The notes beneath the pieces are model-generated. The model had not been told where the DNA came from. It ran no database searches and was given only the letters and a program-made list of their open reading frames with translations. The position numbers and the translations under genes were made by a program. From Oceanobacillus profundus (GTDB taxonomy: Bacteria; Bacillota; Bacilli; Bacillales; Amphibacillaceae): a stretch of 53,765 nt of DNA. Positions 9,088 to 17,623 of the stretch are shown piece by piece. The stretch's first letter is position 1; the number at the start of each line of letters is the position of its first letter. The DNA lies in the NCBI RefSeq assembly GCF_003515705.1, contig NZ_QWEH01000024.1, positions 1 to 53,765 of the forward strand, read 5' to 3'.

Positions 9088-10785
9088 GTGAAACGGTTTT
9101 ACCATCTCTTACTTACTAAAACAAATTTACATGCTAGATTGAGTATATTGTTTTTATCTTTAATCTTTTTATCCGTCACTGCGGTTGGAGTTACTTCATA
9201 CATACAAGCGAAGCAAATGACAATAACTACGATTGAAGATCGATTAGTTCGCGAAGCTCAATTAATTGGTTACATAGCAGAAAATCTCCACTTTCTCTAC
9301 GTGAGTGATGAAGATTATTTTATGCAGCAATTGAATTCTAACATTCGTACGCAGCAGAGCCAATTAGAAACCGATGGGATGGAATCGGATTTCTTTTATA
9401 TTGCTGATAATAGTGTAACACCTTTTCCAGTCAGTGCGGATTCACTGCCAAATATTCCTGATTCTTTGGTTCAAACCATTACAGAATCGCAGGATGGGCA
9501 GCTTCAGCGCGTAATTGATGGCGAAACGTACACAATAACTTTCCAACAAATGGACGAAATTAACGGCACCTATGTATTACTTGTGCCGACACAATCATTT
9601 ATGGCACCTGTTAATAGTATGGGATTTGTATCTATTTTAATTACCGCTACAAGTATTATTCTTTCTACTATATTGATTATCCTTTTTGTTCGTACCTTAA
9701 CCAAGCCGCTTTCTGTTCTGCGAGACACAATGCGGGAAGTTCGTAATGGAAACCTTCAGAATTCGGTAGCAATGAAAACAACAATACCAGAATTTGTATC
9801 ATTACATAGAAGCTATGATTCCATGATTAACCAGATGACGACCATGTTTAATGAGTTAAAGAAAACTGCAGTTGAATTGTCGCGTACAGGAAAGACACTA
9901 GAGCATTCCTCTGATGACGCACTACAATACAGCCATGATTTAACCGAGTCTATTAATGTTGTGAAATTAGGTGCAGAACAAACTGCGAACAGCTCAGAAA
10001 GCAGTGTAGCAAGCTTTATTACGATGAAAAACAAAACAGAGGATATCATCACGAATATGGCTATTGTATTTAGCAATTCCAAACGTATGGGGAATACAGC
10101 AATTACTGGCGAAAAACATATATCACGATTAATCAATACAACACAAGCTTTCGAAAATGACTTTGAGCATTTAACCAAAACAATTCAGCAAGTAAATGAA
10201 TACTCGATGTCCATTTCAAATTCAGTAGGATTAATTCAAGGAATTGCAGAACAAACAAAACTATTAGCACTTAATGCAACGATTGAAGCTGCTCGTGCTG
10301 GAGAATCTGGTAAAGGTTTTTCCGTTGTCGCCAATGAAGTTGGTAAACTTGCAGAGCAATCTTCCGCAACTGCTGCTAAAATCACTCAATCTATTAGCAA
10401 TATGGGGAATATTACCTCCAATGCTACTGAAGAATTTGAACAAATGTTAAATAAGATAGGTTTAAATATTACGACAGCAAACGATGCAAAGTTATCATTG
10501 GATAATCTTATGAAGGAAATCGCAAAGGTTGGGACAAAACTTCAGGATATGAACGCAGAGCTAGAAAGCTTAAAAAATGAAATTCCTGCTTTAGAATATG
10601 CGGCAGATGAATTTGCTTCTGTTTCTCAAGAAACGTTAGCTAGCGCTGAAGAAATGCGCGTAAAAAGTGAACAGCAATACGAACAAATGCAACGTACACA
10701 TGAGGTGGGGTTAACAATATCTGGATTGTCTAAATCTTTAGAGCGTGTGACAACACAGTTTGAAATAGAATCATCCAATCCATAA
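9088..10785 (+). CDS. Methyl-accepting chemotaxis protein
   Basis: The GTG at 9088 is about 11 nt after an AAGGAGG site and gives 565 residues. Layout: TM1 (about 15-37), an extracytoplasmic sensor domain (about 38-172) of about 135 residues, TM2 (about 176-200), a HAMP linker starting near RTLTKPLS, then a coiled-coil signalling domain. The hairpin tip is the canonical [20 protein letters not shown]. The sensor region looks like a single-cache type module and its ligand is unknown. Chemoreceptors pass signals to CheA/CheW, and no che genes are in this window. It is a single gene followed by a dispersed repeat and a terminator. Confidence 0.93.
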   Translation: MKRFYHLLLTKTNLHARLSILFLSLIFLSVTAVGVTSYIQAKQMTITTIEDRLVREAQLIGYIAENLHFLYVSDEDYFMQQLNSNIRTQQSQLETDGMESDFFYIADNSVTPFPVSADSLPNIPDSLVQTITESQDGQLQRVIDGETYTITFQQMDEINGTYVLLVPTQSFMAPVNSMGFVSILITATSIILSTILIILFVRTLTKPLSVLRDTMREVRNGNLQNSVAMKTTIPEFVSLHRSYDSMINQMTTMFNELKKTAVELSRTGKTLEHSSDDALQYSHDLTESINVVKLGAEQTANSSESSVASFITMKNKTEDIITNMAIVFSNSKRMGNTAITGEKHISRLINTTQAFENDFEHLTKTIQQVNEYSMSISNSVGLIQGIAEQTKLLALNATIEAARAGESGKGFSVVANEVGKLAEQSSATAAKITQSISNMGNITSNATEEFEQMLNKIGLNITTANDAKLSLDNLMKEIAKVGTKLQDMNAELESLKNEIPALEYAADEFASVSQETLASAEEMRVKSEQQYEQMQRTHEVGLTISGLSKSLERVTTQFEIESSNP

Positions 10786-10798
10786 TAAAACATAGTCG

Positions 10799-10869
10799 CA
10801 AGCGTCCGGCAAGCGAATTACGGTGGAGTGAAGTCTGACTACAGCTGTAGCGCTTCTTGGACGTGGCTG
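10799..10869 (-). repeat. Short, uninterrupted copy of the dispersed repeat
   Basis: Read on the minus strand it runs from CAGCCACGTCC to GCCGGACGCTT. It aligns over about 71 bp with the two outer parts of the element at 6882-7236, with a few substitutions and small gaps. It contains a CTACAGCTGTAG palindrome. It is inverted relative to the long copy. Confidence 0.7.
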
Positions 10870-10924
10870 CTCCGGTATCTAAGTTATCAAATGCATGCAA
10901 ACTTTATAGTTTCCTGCCAATTAT

Positions 10925-10972
10925 AAAAAGCGTGATCGATTCGCACGTAGCGAAACTGATCACGCTTTTTTT
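10925..10972. terminator. Bidirectional terminator
   Basis: Perfect 13-bp arms AAAAAGCGTGATC (10925-10937) and GATCACGCTTTTT (10958-10970) lie between the convergent chemoreceptor and PTS IIC-like genes. Confidence 0.9.
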
Positions 10973-10999
10973 GTATACAATATGTGGCTTTCTTCTATC

Positions 11000-12028
11000 T
11001 TATTGTACTTCCATTCGCAAATCACCAGTTTTTGCCCAACCAATTACTTTCAATGCATGATAGACCGAAATAGAGATAATAATCGGTAGGAAGACACCTA
11101 CTACAAGATACATTATTAATGTTCCTAGTCCTTGATTCGCTATAATATTTAGCGGAGCGATAAAGGAATTTAACCCGAGTCCAGCAAGCTGATATGGAAC
11201 TTGGAAATCAAATAGAATAATAGCGATTGGTGCACAAATAATTGATGAAAGAAATGGGCCAATTACTAATCGTGGATTCTTCACGATATTGGGTACCTGT
11301 ACCTTAGGTGTAAGGAATGACTGTGCAATATTTGCTCCAAGTTCATTTTGTCTAAACGACATTGCAGTAAAACCAGCAAATTGTGCCGTACAGCCGATTA
11401 ATGCAGCAGCACTAGAAACAGGATCAAGCTGGAGTGCAATCGCGATAGCTGCTGAAGAAGCTGGCGACATAAGAAATACACTCCATATAAGGGCAATAAC
11501 GATCGAACCAACCAATGGTGATCCTCCCACAGAAGTAGCAATCTTTTCACTTAACCATACAAGGACAGGAGTTGTGACCCATGCTAGGAATACACCTGAC
11601 ACGCCCCCAATCATGATTGCAGTAAATGGAATAGCGAGCATATCCAACTTCGTCTTTCCAGTTACTCTTCTACCAGCCCATGTTGCGATAACTGCTGCCA
11701 AAACGGCACTTACAGGCTGTCCAGTTGTCAGGACCCATCCACCGTCAGCGGCAAGCTGCAGAGCATTCGCGCCAACCGTACTACTTGCCATTGCACTAAA
11801 GATAACTAATGTATTTCCACCTAACTGATATGCAATTCCAGCTCCGATAGCTGGGGCAAGCATTAGCTGAGCAGCTGTACCAATTGTTGTAAATCCTGCC
11901 CAACCAGTAATGGTTCCAAAAGCTTCAACCAACAAACCAATTCCGAGTGTTACCAACACGGCGTTTGCAAGCCCGATAGAAGCCTTGTACATTCGATCAA
12001 TGATATATTTCTTCGTTGATTGTTTCAT
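11000..12028 (-). CDS. PTS IIC-like membrane protein (PTS_EIIC_2 type)
   Basis: This 342-residue protein is very hydrophobic, with about eight to ten membrane segments rich in Gly and Ala. The ATG at 12028 is 9 nt after an AAGGGG site. The pattern (an N-terminal ASIGLANAVLVTLGIGLL, a conserved NPRLVIGPFLSS loop near the middle and C-terminal helices) fits the stand-alone sugar-permease-like IIC family PF13303. No IIA or IIB domain is fused or adjacent, and the neighbouring fructose IIABC protein is complete, so this protein's substrate and phosphorylation partner are unknown. It is transcribed away from fruR, with a 360-nt region between them. Confidence 0.8.
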   Translation of the reverse strand: MKQSTKKYIIDRMYKASIGLANAVLVTLGIGLLVEAFGTITGWAGFTTIGTAAQLMLAPAIGAGIAYQLGGNTLVIFSAMASSTVGANALQLAADGGWVLTTGQPVSAVLAAVIATWAGRRVTGKTKLDMLAIPFTAIMIGGVSGVFLAWVTTPVLVWLSEKIATSVGGSPLVGSIVIALIWSVFLMSPASSAAIAIALQLDPVSSAAALIGCTAQFAGFTAMSFRQNELGANIAQSFLTPKVQVPNIVKNPRLVIGPFLSSIICAPIAIILFDFQVPYQLAGLGLNSFIAPLNIIANQGLGTLIMYLVVGVFLPIIISISVYHALKVIGWAKTGDLRMEVQ

Positions 12029-12311
12029 GATGTATATCCCCTTATATTTTATTCAATGTAAAATGATGGACAATTCCGACATTTTAGCGAATGCATTGTC
12101 TTCATTGCAGATAGAATGTCTTCACGAAGTGTCCAAACCCTACCAAACAAATTCTTTTTAACGAATGTCAGTCTATAGGTTAGTCAAATAAATTTGCTGC
12201 CTTTTATTTCCCATAATAATCTCTTTTCACTCGTAATAAATTGTTACTATCATATTACGATTTTTACTTAGAGTCAAAAGTAATTTTATTATGAACATTT
12301 AAACAATAAGT

Positions 12312-12371
12312 CGTTTTTGTGACAACGCTATCAACTTGATTGTTTTTGACTGTTTTTGATGTTATTATACT
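12312..12371 (+). promoter_or_regulatory. Probable FruR operator repeats and cre-like site upstream of fruR
   Basis: Two direct copies of TGTTTTTGA (12341-12349 and 12351-12359, 10-bp phasing) and a related GTTTTTGTGA at 12313 precede fruR. A TATACT -10-like hexamer lies at 12366-12371. TGACAACGCTATCA (12320-12333) matches the CcpA cre consensus with one mismatch. DeoR-type fructose repressors bind such direct repeats and respond to fructose-1-phosphate. The rest of the 12029-12311 gap shows nothing I can name. Confidence 0.55.
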
Positions 12372-12387
12372 GATTAGGAGGGTGTAT

Positions 12388-13137
12388 ATGTTAACTGAGG
12401 AACGACATACATTCATATTAAATGAATTAAAACAGGCGAACATTGTTAAAACGCAAGATTTAATGAATGCACTTAACAGTTCAGAGTCTACAATAAGAAG
12501 AGATCTGCAACATTTGGAGGAAGCTGGAGAATTAACACGTATCCATGGAGGAGCAAAGCGTATCTATCAATTGGATAGCGAACAGTCAATTCAGGAAAAA
12601 TCCATCAAAAACAATCAAGAAAAAATAGCCATTGCAAAATTAGCAGCTTCTTTTATTGAAGATAATGACGTGATTTATTTAGATGCCGGAACAACAACAT
12701 TAGCAATGATTGAATTCATAAATAAGTGGAATATTACTGTAGTAACAAACGGAATCGTACATGCATCCTTACTTACAGATAAAGAAATCAACACCATTTT
12801 AATAGGTGGTAAAGTAAAGCCATCAACAAAAGCTATTGTTGGTACTCCAAGTCAAAATGAACTGCAAAAATACCAATTCAATAAATCCTTTCTAGGAATG
12901 AATGGAATCGATGCAACATTCGGCTGTACAACCCCCGACCCAGAAGAAGCGGCATTAAAAACAATTGCCCATCAGCATTCTGCGACAGCTTATGTCTTAG
13001 CAGATTATACAAAATGGGATAAAGTTCACTTCGTAAACGTATGCGGGATCGAAGAAGTTACGTTGATTACGGATTCCTGTCATGAGGACCTTAGACCCTA
13101 TAAAGCGAAAACAACAATTTGGGAGGCGAATCAATGA
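12388..13137 (+). CDS. fruR: DeoR-family repressor of the fructose operon
   Basis: The ATG at 12388 is 7 nt after an AGGAGGG site and gives 249 residues. The N-terminal DeoR winged HTH has the motif SSESTIRRDLQHLEEAGELTR and the HGGAKR wing. A DeoR C-terminal sensor domain follows, with VIYLDAGTTTLAMIE and the VTNGI and LIGGKV segments of the sugar-phosphate isomerase-like fold. The effector in this branch is usually fructose-1-phosphate, the FruA product. Its last codon overlaps the fruK start as ATGA, so the two are translationally coupled. Order fruR-fruK-fruA is the standard Bacillaceae operon. Confidence 0.93.
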   Translation: MLTEERHTFILNELKQANIVKTQDLMNALNSSESTIRRDLQHLEEAGELTRIHGGAKRIYQLDSEQSIQEKSIKNNQEKIAIAKLAASFIEDNDVIYLDAGTTTLAMIEFINKWNITVVTNGIVHASLLTDKEINTILIGGKVKPSTKAIVGTPSQNELQKYQFNKSFLGMNGIDATFGCTTPDPEEAALKTIAHQHSATAYVLADYTKWDKVHFVNVCGIEEVTLITDSCHEDLRPYKAKTTIWEANQ

Positions 13138-14045
13138 TTTACACAATTACCTTAAATCCATCCATTGACTATATCGTACAAGTGAAGAATATGGACCTTG
13201 GAAAATTGAATAAAATGACAAACGATCTAAAACTCCCTGGAGGCAAAGGTATTAATGTATCTCGAATTTTACAAGAACTTGATGTACATTCAACCGCACT
13301 TGGTTTCTTAGGGGGATTTACCGGAGATTTTATTTCCAATTGGTTACAAAAGGACAATATTTCTGCAGATTTCATCCAAATTCAAAATGATACGAGAATT
13401 AATATTAAGCTAAAATCAGAGCTTGAAACCGAAATTAATGGGCAAGGACCTGCCATCTCCACTGAAGAAGCCGATGCTCTCTTAAAACAAATCGGTAATA
13501 TTTCCAGTGAAGATAGTGTTATTTTATCGGGAAGCAAGCCACCTTCTCTCCCAGATAATTACTACCATACATTAATTGATGTGATTACGAAATCCAATGC
13601 TGCATTTATTATCGATACTACTGGTGAAGACTTAAAGGCTGCATTGCCTTATAATCCTTTACTCGTTAAACCGAACCTCGAGGAATTGGAAGAGCTATTC
13701 GGAACTAAGATAAACACGAAAGAAACTATCCTGCAATATGGCAAGAAATTACTCGAGCTTGGAGCACAGCACGCAATCGTCTCCATGGCTGGTGATGGCG
13801 CATTTCTTTTCACAAAAGAAGTCATCTATAAAGGAACAAGTCCAAAAGGAGTTGTTAAGAACTCTGTAGGAGCAGGTGACTCCATGATTGCTGGATTTGT
13901 TGGTGAATATATCAAAACAAAGGATGCAGAGCGAGCATTTAAGATGGGGATAGCTTCTGGCAGCGCAACAGCCTTTTCTGATGATCTAGCGAAGCGAAAC
14001 GATATTCTCGCTTTAGTTGATCAAGTAAAAATTTCCCCTGTGTAA
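13134..14045 (+). CDS. fruK: 1-phosphofructokinase
   Basis: The ATG at 13134 is 7 nt after GGGAGG and overlaps the fruR stop; the product is 303 residues. It begins with the PfkB-family signature MIYTITLNPSIDYIV, has LPGGKGINVSRIL (about 36-48) and the catalytic C-terminal motif KNSVGAGDSMIAGFV, whose Asp is the base. It converts fructose-1-phosphate plus ATP to fructose-1,6-bisphosphate in the cytoplasm, directly downstream of FruA. Tagatose-6-phosphate kinase is the close alternative; the fruR/fruA context settles it. Confidence 0.95.
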   Translation: MIYTITLNPSIDYIVQVKNMDLGKLNKMTNDLKLPGGKGINVSRILQELDVHSTALGFLGGFTGDFISNWLQKDNISADFIQIQNDTRINIKLKSELETEINGQGPAISTEEADALLKQIGNISSEDSVILSGSKPPSLPDNYYHTLIDVITKSNAAFIIDTTGEDLKAALPYNPLLVKPNLEELEELFGTKINTKETILQYGKKLLELGAQHAIVSMAGDGAFLFTKEVIYKGTSPKGVVKNSVGAGDSMIAGFVGEYIKTKDAERAFKMGIASGSATAFSDDLAKRNDILALVDQVKISPV

Positions 14046-14069
14046 AAATTTAAATAAAGGATGATAACC

Positions 14070-15950
14070 TTGAAAACAACCGAATTATTAAGAAAAGATA
14101 TTATGATTATGGACTTGCAGGCAGCAACCAAGGAGGCAGCAATTGACGAAATGATTCGTAGCCTCCATAAAAATGGCGTTGTCCAGGATGCAGAGGAATT
14201 TAAAGAGGCTATATTAAACCGTGAAGCACAATCCTCTACAGGTCTTGGTGATGGCATTGCAATGCCACATGCTAAAACAAAAGCAGTAAATGAACCTGCA
14301 GTGCTTTTTGCCAAGAGTACAAAAGGTGTTGAATATGAGTCGCTAGATGGTCAGCCTGCATATTTATTTTTTATGATTGCTGTTCCAGAAGGTGCCAATG
14401 ATACTCACCTGCAAACACTTGCATCACTTTCCAAATTATTAATTGACCCAGATTTTGTCGGGCAGCTCAAACAAGCAAACTCACCTGATGAAGTTCATCA
14501 GCTGTTCAATCAGTCTGAAGAAGATGATACTGAATCCCCAGCGGATACAATGGTTGATACCGATTCAACTAAACCATTTATTGTTGCTGTTACCGCCTGC
14601 CCGACTGGAATCGCTCATACGTATATGGCTGAAGATGCTTTAAAGAAAAAAGCAGCTGAAATGAATGTCGACATTCGTGTAGAAACAAATGGCTCGGATG
14701 GAGCGAAAAACCGTTTAACCGATGAAGAGATCGCACGTGCAGATGCCGTTATTGTAGCAGCAAGCAAGAAAGTAGAAATGGCTCGGTTCAATGGCAAGCG
14801 TGTATTGGAAAGACCGGTAGCAGACGGTATTAAGAAAACAGAAGAACTGATTACCAAAGCAGTGAATCATGATGCAGCTGTTTATCATGCACAAGAGTCT
14901 GCTGTCAGTTCTGATAACGAAGAAAAGCAAAAATCATCTATACTAAACACTGTGTATAAAGATTTAATGAATGGGATATCACATATGCTGCCATTTGTTA
15001 TTGGTGGTGGTATTCTATTAGCGATTTCCTTCCTATTTGAAAGTATTTTAGGCAGTGATAGTGAAATTTTTCTTTTCCTGAATGAAGTTGGTGGCAATGC
15101 ATTCAACTTCTTAATCCCAATATTCGCTGGATTTATCGCAATGAGTATCGCAGATCGCCCTGGATTAATGCCAGGTATGGTTGGTGGATTAATTGCTGTT
15201 CAAAGTGAAGCTGGGTTTATTGGTGGCTTAGTTGCTGGTTTCTTAGCTGGATATATCGTTGTACTTTTAAAAAGAGGTTTACGCGGCTTACCACGAGCAT
15301 TGGATGGTTTAAAGCCAATCTTGCTTTACCCTGTTTTAGGTCTATTTTTCACTGGCCTTCTTATGTATTTTGTGTTTGGCCCAATTTTTGCCGGTCTTAA
15401 CCATGTGATGGTTGAATTTTTACAAAACCTTGGAACAGGAAATGCAGTTATTCTTGGAGCATTACTTGGTGGCATGATGGCTATCGATATGGGTGGCCCA
15501 TTTAACAAAGCTGCGTATGCATTTTCGATTGGTATTTTCACGGACACTGGAGATGGCAGCCTGATGGCAGCAGTTATGGCTGGAGGAATGGTGCCACCAC
15601 TTGCCATTGCGCTTGCTTCAACATTTTTTAAAAACAAGTTTAATGAAAATGAACGCAAATCAGGTGTGACGAACTATGTGATGGGAATTTCCTTTATTAC
15701 GGAAGGTGCGATTCCATTCGCTGCTGCAGATCCATTACGCGTAATCGGATCCTCGGTTCTAGGAGCAGCAATCGCTGGTGGTTTAACGCAATTCTGGAAT
15801 AGTGCTATCCCAGCACCACATGGAGGAATTTTCGTAATTCCTTTAGCAGAGAATCCTTTATTCTTCCTGCTTTCCCTTGCCATTGGTACTGTTGTATCAG
15901 CTGTATTGCTTGGCTTATGGAAAAAGCCAGCTGTTGGTCAAGGAAAATAA
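14070..15950 (+). CDS. fruA: Fructose-specific PTS enzyme IIABC
   Basis: The TTG at 14070 lies 9 nt after AAAGG; the ATG at 14061 is too close to it to be used. The product is 626 residues. IIA domain (about 1-145) has the phosphorylated His in GIAMPHAKT. IIB (about 165-265) has the phosphocysteine in VAVTACPTGIAHTYMAE. IIC (about 285-620) is the multi-helix permease with the GGPFNKAAYAF and FITEGAIPFAAADPLR motifs. It imports fructose and releases fructose-1-phosphate for FruK. A 14-nt gap and shared terminator show that it closes the fruRKA operon. All active residues are present. Confidence 0.96.
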   Translation: MKTTELLRKDIMIMDLQAATKEAAIDEMIRSLHKNGVVQDAEEFKEAILNREAQSSTGLGDGIAMPHAKTKAVNEPAVLFAKSTKGVEYESLDGQPAYLFFMIAVPEGANDTHLQTLASLSKLLIDPDFVGQLKQANSPDEVHQLFNQSEEDDTESPADTMVDTDSTKPFIVAVTACPTGIAHTYMAEDALKKKAAEMNVDIRVETNGSDGAKNRLTDEEIARADAVIVAASKKVEMARFNGKRVLERPVADGIKKTEELITKAVNHDAAVYHAQESAVSSDNEEKQKSSILNTVYKDLMNGISHMLPFVIGGGILLAISFLFESILGSDSEIFLFLNEVGGNAFNFLIPIFAGFIAMSIADRPGLMPGMVGGLIAVQSEAGFIGGLVAGFLAGYIVVLLKRGLRGLPRALDGLKPILLYPVLGLFFTGLLMYFVFGPIFAGLNHVMVEFLQNLGTGNAVILGALLGGMMAIDMGGPFNKAAYAFSIGIFTDTGDGSLMAAVMAGGMVPPLAIALASTFFKNKFNENERKSGVTNYVMGISFITEGAIPFAAADPLRVIGSSVLGAAIAGGLTQFWNSAIPAPHGGIFVIPLAENPLFFLLSLAIGTVVSAVLLGLWKKPAVGQGK

Positions 15951-15960
15951 ACTTTAATAA

Positions 15961-15997
15961 AAAGCCGGCATCCACTTATAAGGATGCCGGTTTTTTT
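15961..15997 (+). terminator. Terminator of the fru operon
   Basis: Arms CCGGCATCC (15965-15973) and GGATGCCGG (15982-15990) are followed by TTTTTTT. Confidence 0.92.
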
Positions 15998-16002
15998 GCG
16001 AT

Positions 16003-16986
16003 TTAATATTTAAATACCATCGTTACAATCTGGTATCCTGCACCAATGGTCCAGAATAATAAATAATCTCCGCGTTTAATTTTGCCGGATTTAACGCCTT
16101 CATGCAGAACAATAAATGGACTACTAGTGCCTGTGTAACCAAATTGATCTCCTACGTAAACAATCTGATCATCATGAATATTGAATTTTTCTTGAATCTC
16201 TAGAATTGTTGCAAGCGAAAATTGCGAGAGGCAATATATTCCGATATCCGCTTTCGTTAGGTTATTTCTTTCAAAGATTGTTTCGAAGGATTCCTCAACA
16301 TGTTTCATACTTTCACTTCCATCAAAAGGAATCCATTTAATATATTTGCCTTGAGCCACCCCTCGTAGTGTATTCGACAATCCCTGTTCAGGATAAACAA
16401 TATTATTTCTGCTTTTCGAATCTACTGCATAAACTGAGTCGATGAAGCCTGTATCTTCTTCTGTTGTCTCTAAAATTACCGCCGCAGCAGCATCACCATA
16501 GTTAGAATATGTAATTTCATCTTCTGGATCACAGAGAAGTGAGTTATAATCTGAACCTACAATGAGGGCAGTTTTTACGTTTGGATTTGCTTTCATATAA
16601 CGTGATGCCTGTTCAACCGCTGCTGTCATTCCTGCACAGTTTGCATTCGAGTCCAGTACAATCGTGTGCTCATCTCCTTCAATGGCATTGTGCAGAAATA
16701 ATGCATTCGTTGGAAATGTATATTCTGGTGTTTGTGTAGAGAAGACAAGCATATCAATATCTTTTCCTGACATTCCCGCTTTTTCCAGTACCGTTTTACT
16801 TGCCTCAATCGCCATCGTAAGTGCATTCTCATCATTGTTTTTAATGATATAGCGATCTTTTCTTCCCATATGTTGGACAAATCGTCTGATATCTTTGCCT
16901 TGCTTTTGGAAATGATCGAGGTAAAATTCATTATTCACTGATGTTTGTGGATGATAAATTCCTACTTCCTTTATTCTGATATTCAT
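16003..16986 (-). CDS. Ketoacyl-ACP synthase III-like protein with altered catalytic triad
   Basis: The ATG at 16986 gives 327 residues; a GAAGGGG site lies 11 nt upstream. The thiolase fold of FabH is clear: FSTQTPEYTFPTNA, the DSNANCAGM nucleophile loop (Cys117) and SNYGDAAAAVIL. FabH enzymes use Cys, His and Asn. Here the His position (HQAN in FabH) reads SQFS, with Ser254, and the Asn position (GNTSAAS) reads GYTGTSS, with Tyr284. The Ser-Tyr spacing of 30 equals His-Asn in E. coli FabH, so the alignment is firm. It probably does not do normal decarboxylative condensation; acyl transfer or hydrolysis is possible. It lies downstream of a STAS-like gene. Confidence 0.85.
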   Translation of the reverse strand: MNIRIKEVGIYHPQTSVNNEFYLDHFQKQGKDIRRFVQHMGRKDRYIIKNNDENALTMAIEASKTVLEKAGMSGKDIDMLVFSTQTPEYTFPTNALFLHNAIEGDEHTIVLDSNANCAGMTAAVEQASRYMKANPNVKTALIVGSDYNSLLCDPEDEITYSNYGDAAAAVILETTEEDTGFIDSVYAVDSKSRNNIVYPEQGLSNTLRGVAQGKYIKWIPFDGSESMKHVEESFETIFERNNLTKADIGIYCLSQFSLATILEIQEKFNIHDDQIVYVGDQFGYTGTSSPFIVLHEGVKSGKIKRGDYLLFWTIGAGYQIVTMVFKY

Positions 16987-17040
16987 AAGATGTAAAACCC
17001 CTTCTTCTATATCTGATTCATGATAATTGCTCAATCTAAA

Positions 17041-17070
17041 AGAACAAGATTTTTAACGAAACCTTGTTCT
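17041..17070 (-). terminator. Hairpin between the STAS-like and KAS-III-like genes
   Basis: AGAACAAG (17041-17048) and CTTGTTCT (17063-17070) form an 8-bp stem followed by TTTTA on the minus strand. It could be a weak terminator or attenuator that sets the ratio of the two products. Confidence 0.45.
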
Positions 17071-17090
17071 TCTTCTCGTTTCATTCAGTT

Positions 17091-17435
17091 TTAGTCTGAC
17101 GTAACTTCTACGTTTGTTAACCCTGTGTTTCTAGCAAGTCTGTTAAATTGCATTTTTAAAACTACATTATCCTGCACCTTGAAAATTACCTTGTTAAATC
17201 CAGATTCTTTGTATAAACCGAAGCATGCTTCTAAATGGGGAACCATATCTGCCGAAACAACTTGCATCGACGTACAATCGAATTCAAGCGTGTATTCTGC
17301 TGGGTTAATCGAGTTTACAGCTTTATGATAATCATCTACAAAGCTTTGCGCATCTTCTGGTACAAATGTCCCACTAACCATACAATCTATTATTTTTTTT
17401 GCTCGATTTAATTTTACATAATATTTTTCTTCCAA
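17091..17435 (-). CDS. STAS-like domain protein
   Basis: An AGGAG site points to TTG at 17435 (8 nt), giving 114 residues; the ATG at 17453 lies upstream of that site and has none of its own. The chain has the alternating beta-alpha pattern of a STAS/SpoIIAA-like domain: YTLEFDCTSMQVVSADMVPHL followed by a helix and VIFKV strand. It contains no typical phosphorylated Ser motif (DSxG), so partner switching by phosphorylation is not evident. It precedes the KAS-III-like gene by about 105 nt on the same strand, suggesting a functional pair. The partner and role are unknown. Confidence 0.7.
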   Translation of the reverse strand: MEEKYYVKLNRAKKIIDCMVSGTFVPEDAQSFVDDYHKAVNSINPAEYTLEFDCTSMQVVSADMVPHLEACFGLYKESGFNKVIFKVQDNVVLKMQFNRLARNTGLTNVEVTSD

Positions 17436-17519
17436 TTCCAAAACTCCTGACATTATAAGCTTAATCGAACATTTGACAGTTGAGGAAAATTTTACTACCT
17501 GCCAAAGACGACAAGAATT

Positions 17520-17548
17520 AGTATAGCAAAATGAAGGTCTATTGTCAC
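17520..17548 (-). promoter_or_regulatory. SigA-type promoter for the STAS-like gene
   Basis: On the minus strand GTGACA (17548-17543), a 17-nt spacer and TATACT (17525-17520) lie about 85 nt before the start codon. Confidence 0.55.
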
Positions 17549-17623
17549 CTTTTAATAGACTTACGAAGTCCTAATTAACCATCCTTTTGTACCTATATAA
17601 AGGAGTTAGTGCAATGCTTGGTA

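Noticed and set aside
9813..10178. Minus-strand open frame inside the chemoreceptor gene
   Set aside because: The sense frame has clear MCP motifs, and the antisense frame shows no domain or start signal.
11289..11828. Long plus-strand open frame of 179 codons
   Set aside because: It is antisense to the PTS IIC-like gene, has no ribosome binding site and a composition typical of a shadow frame.
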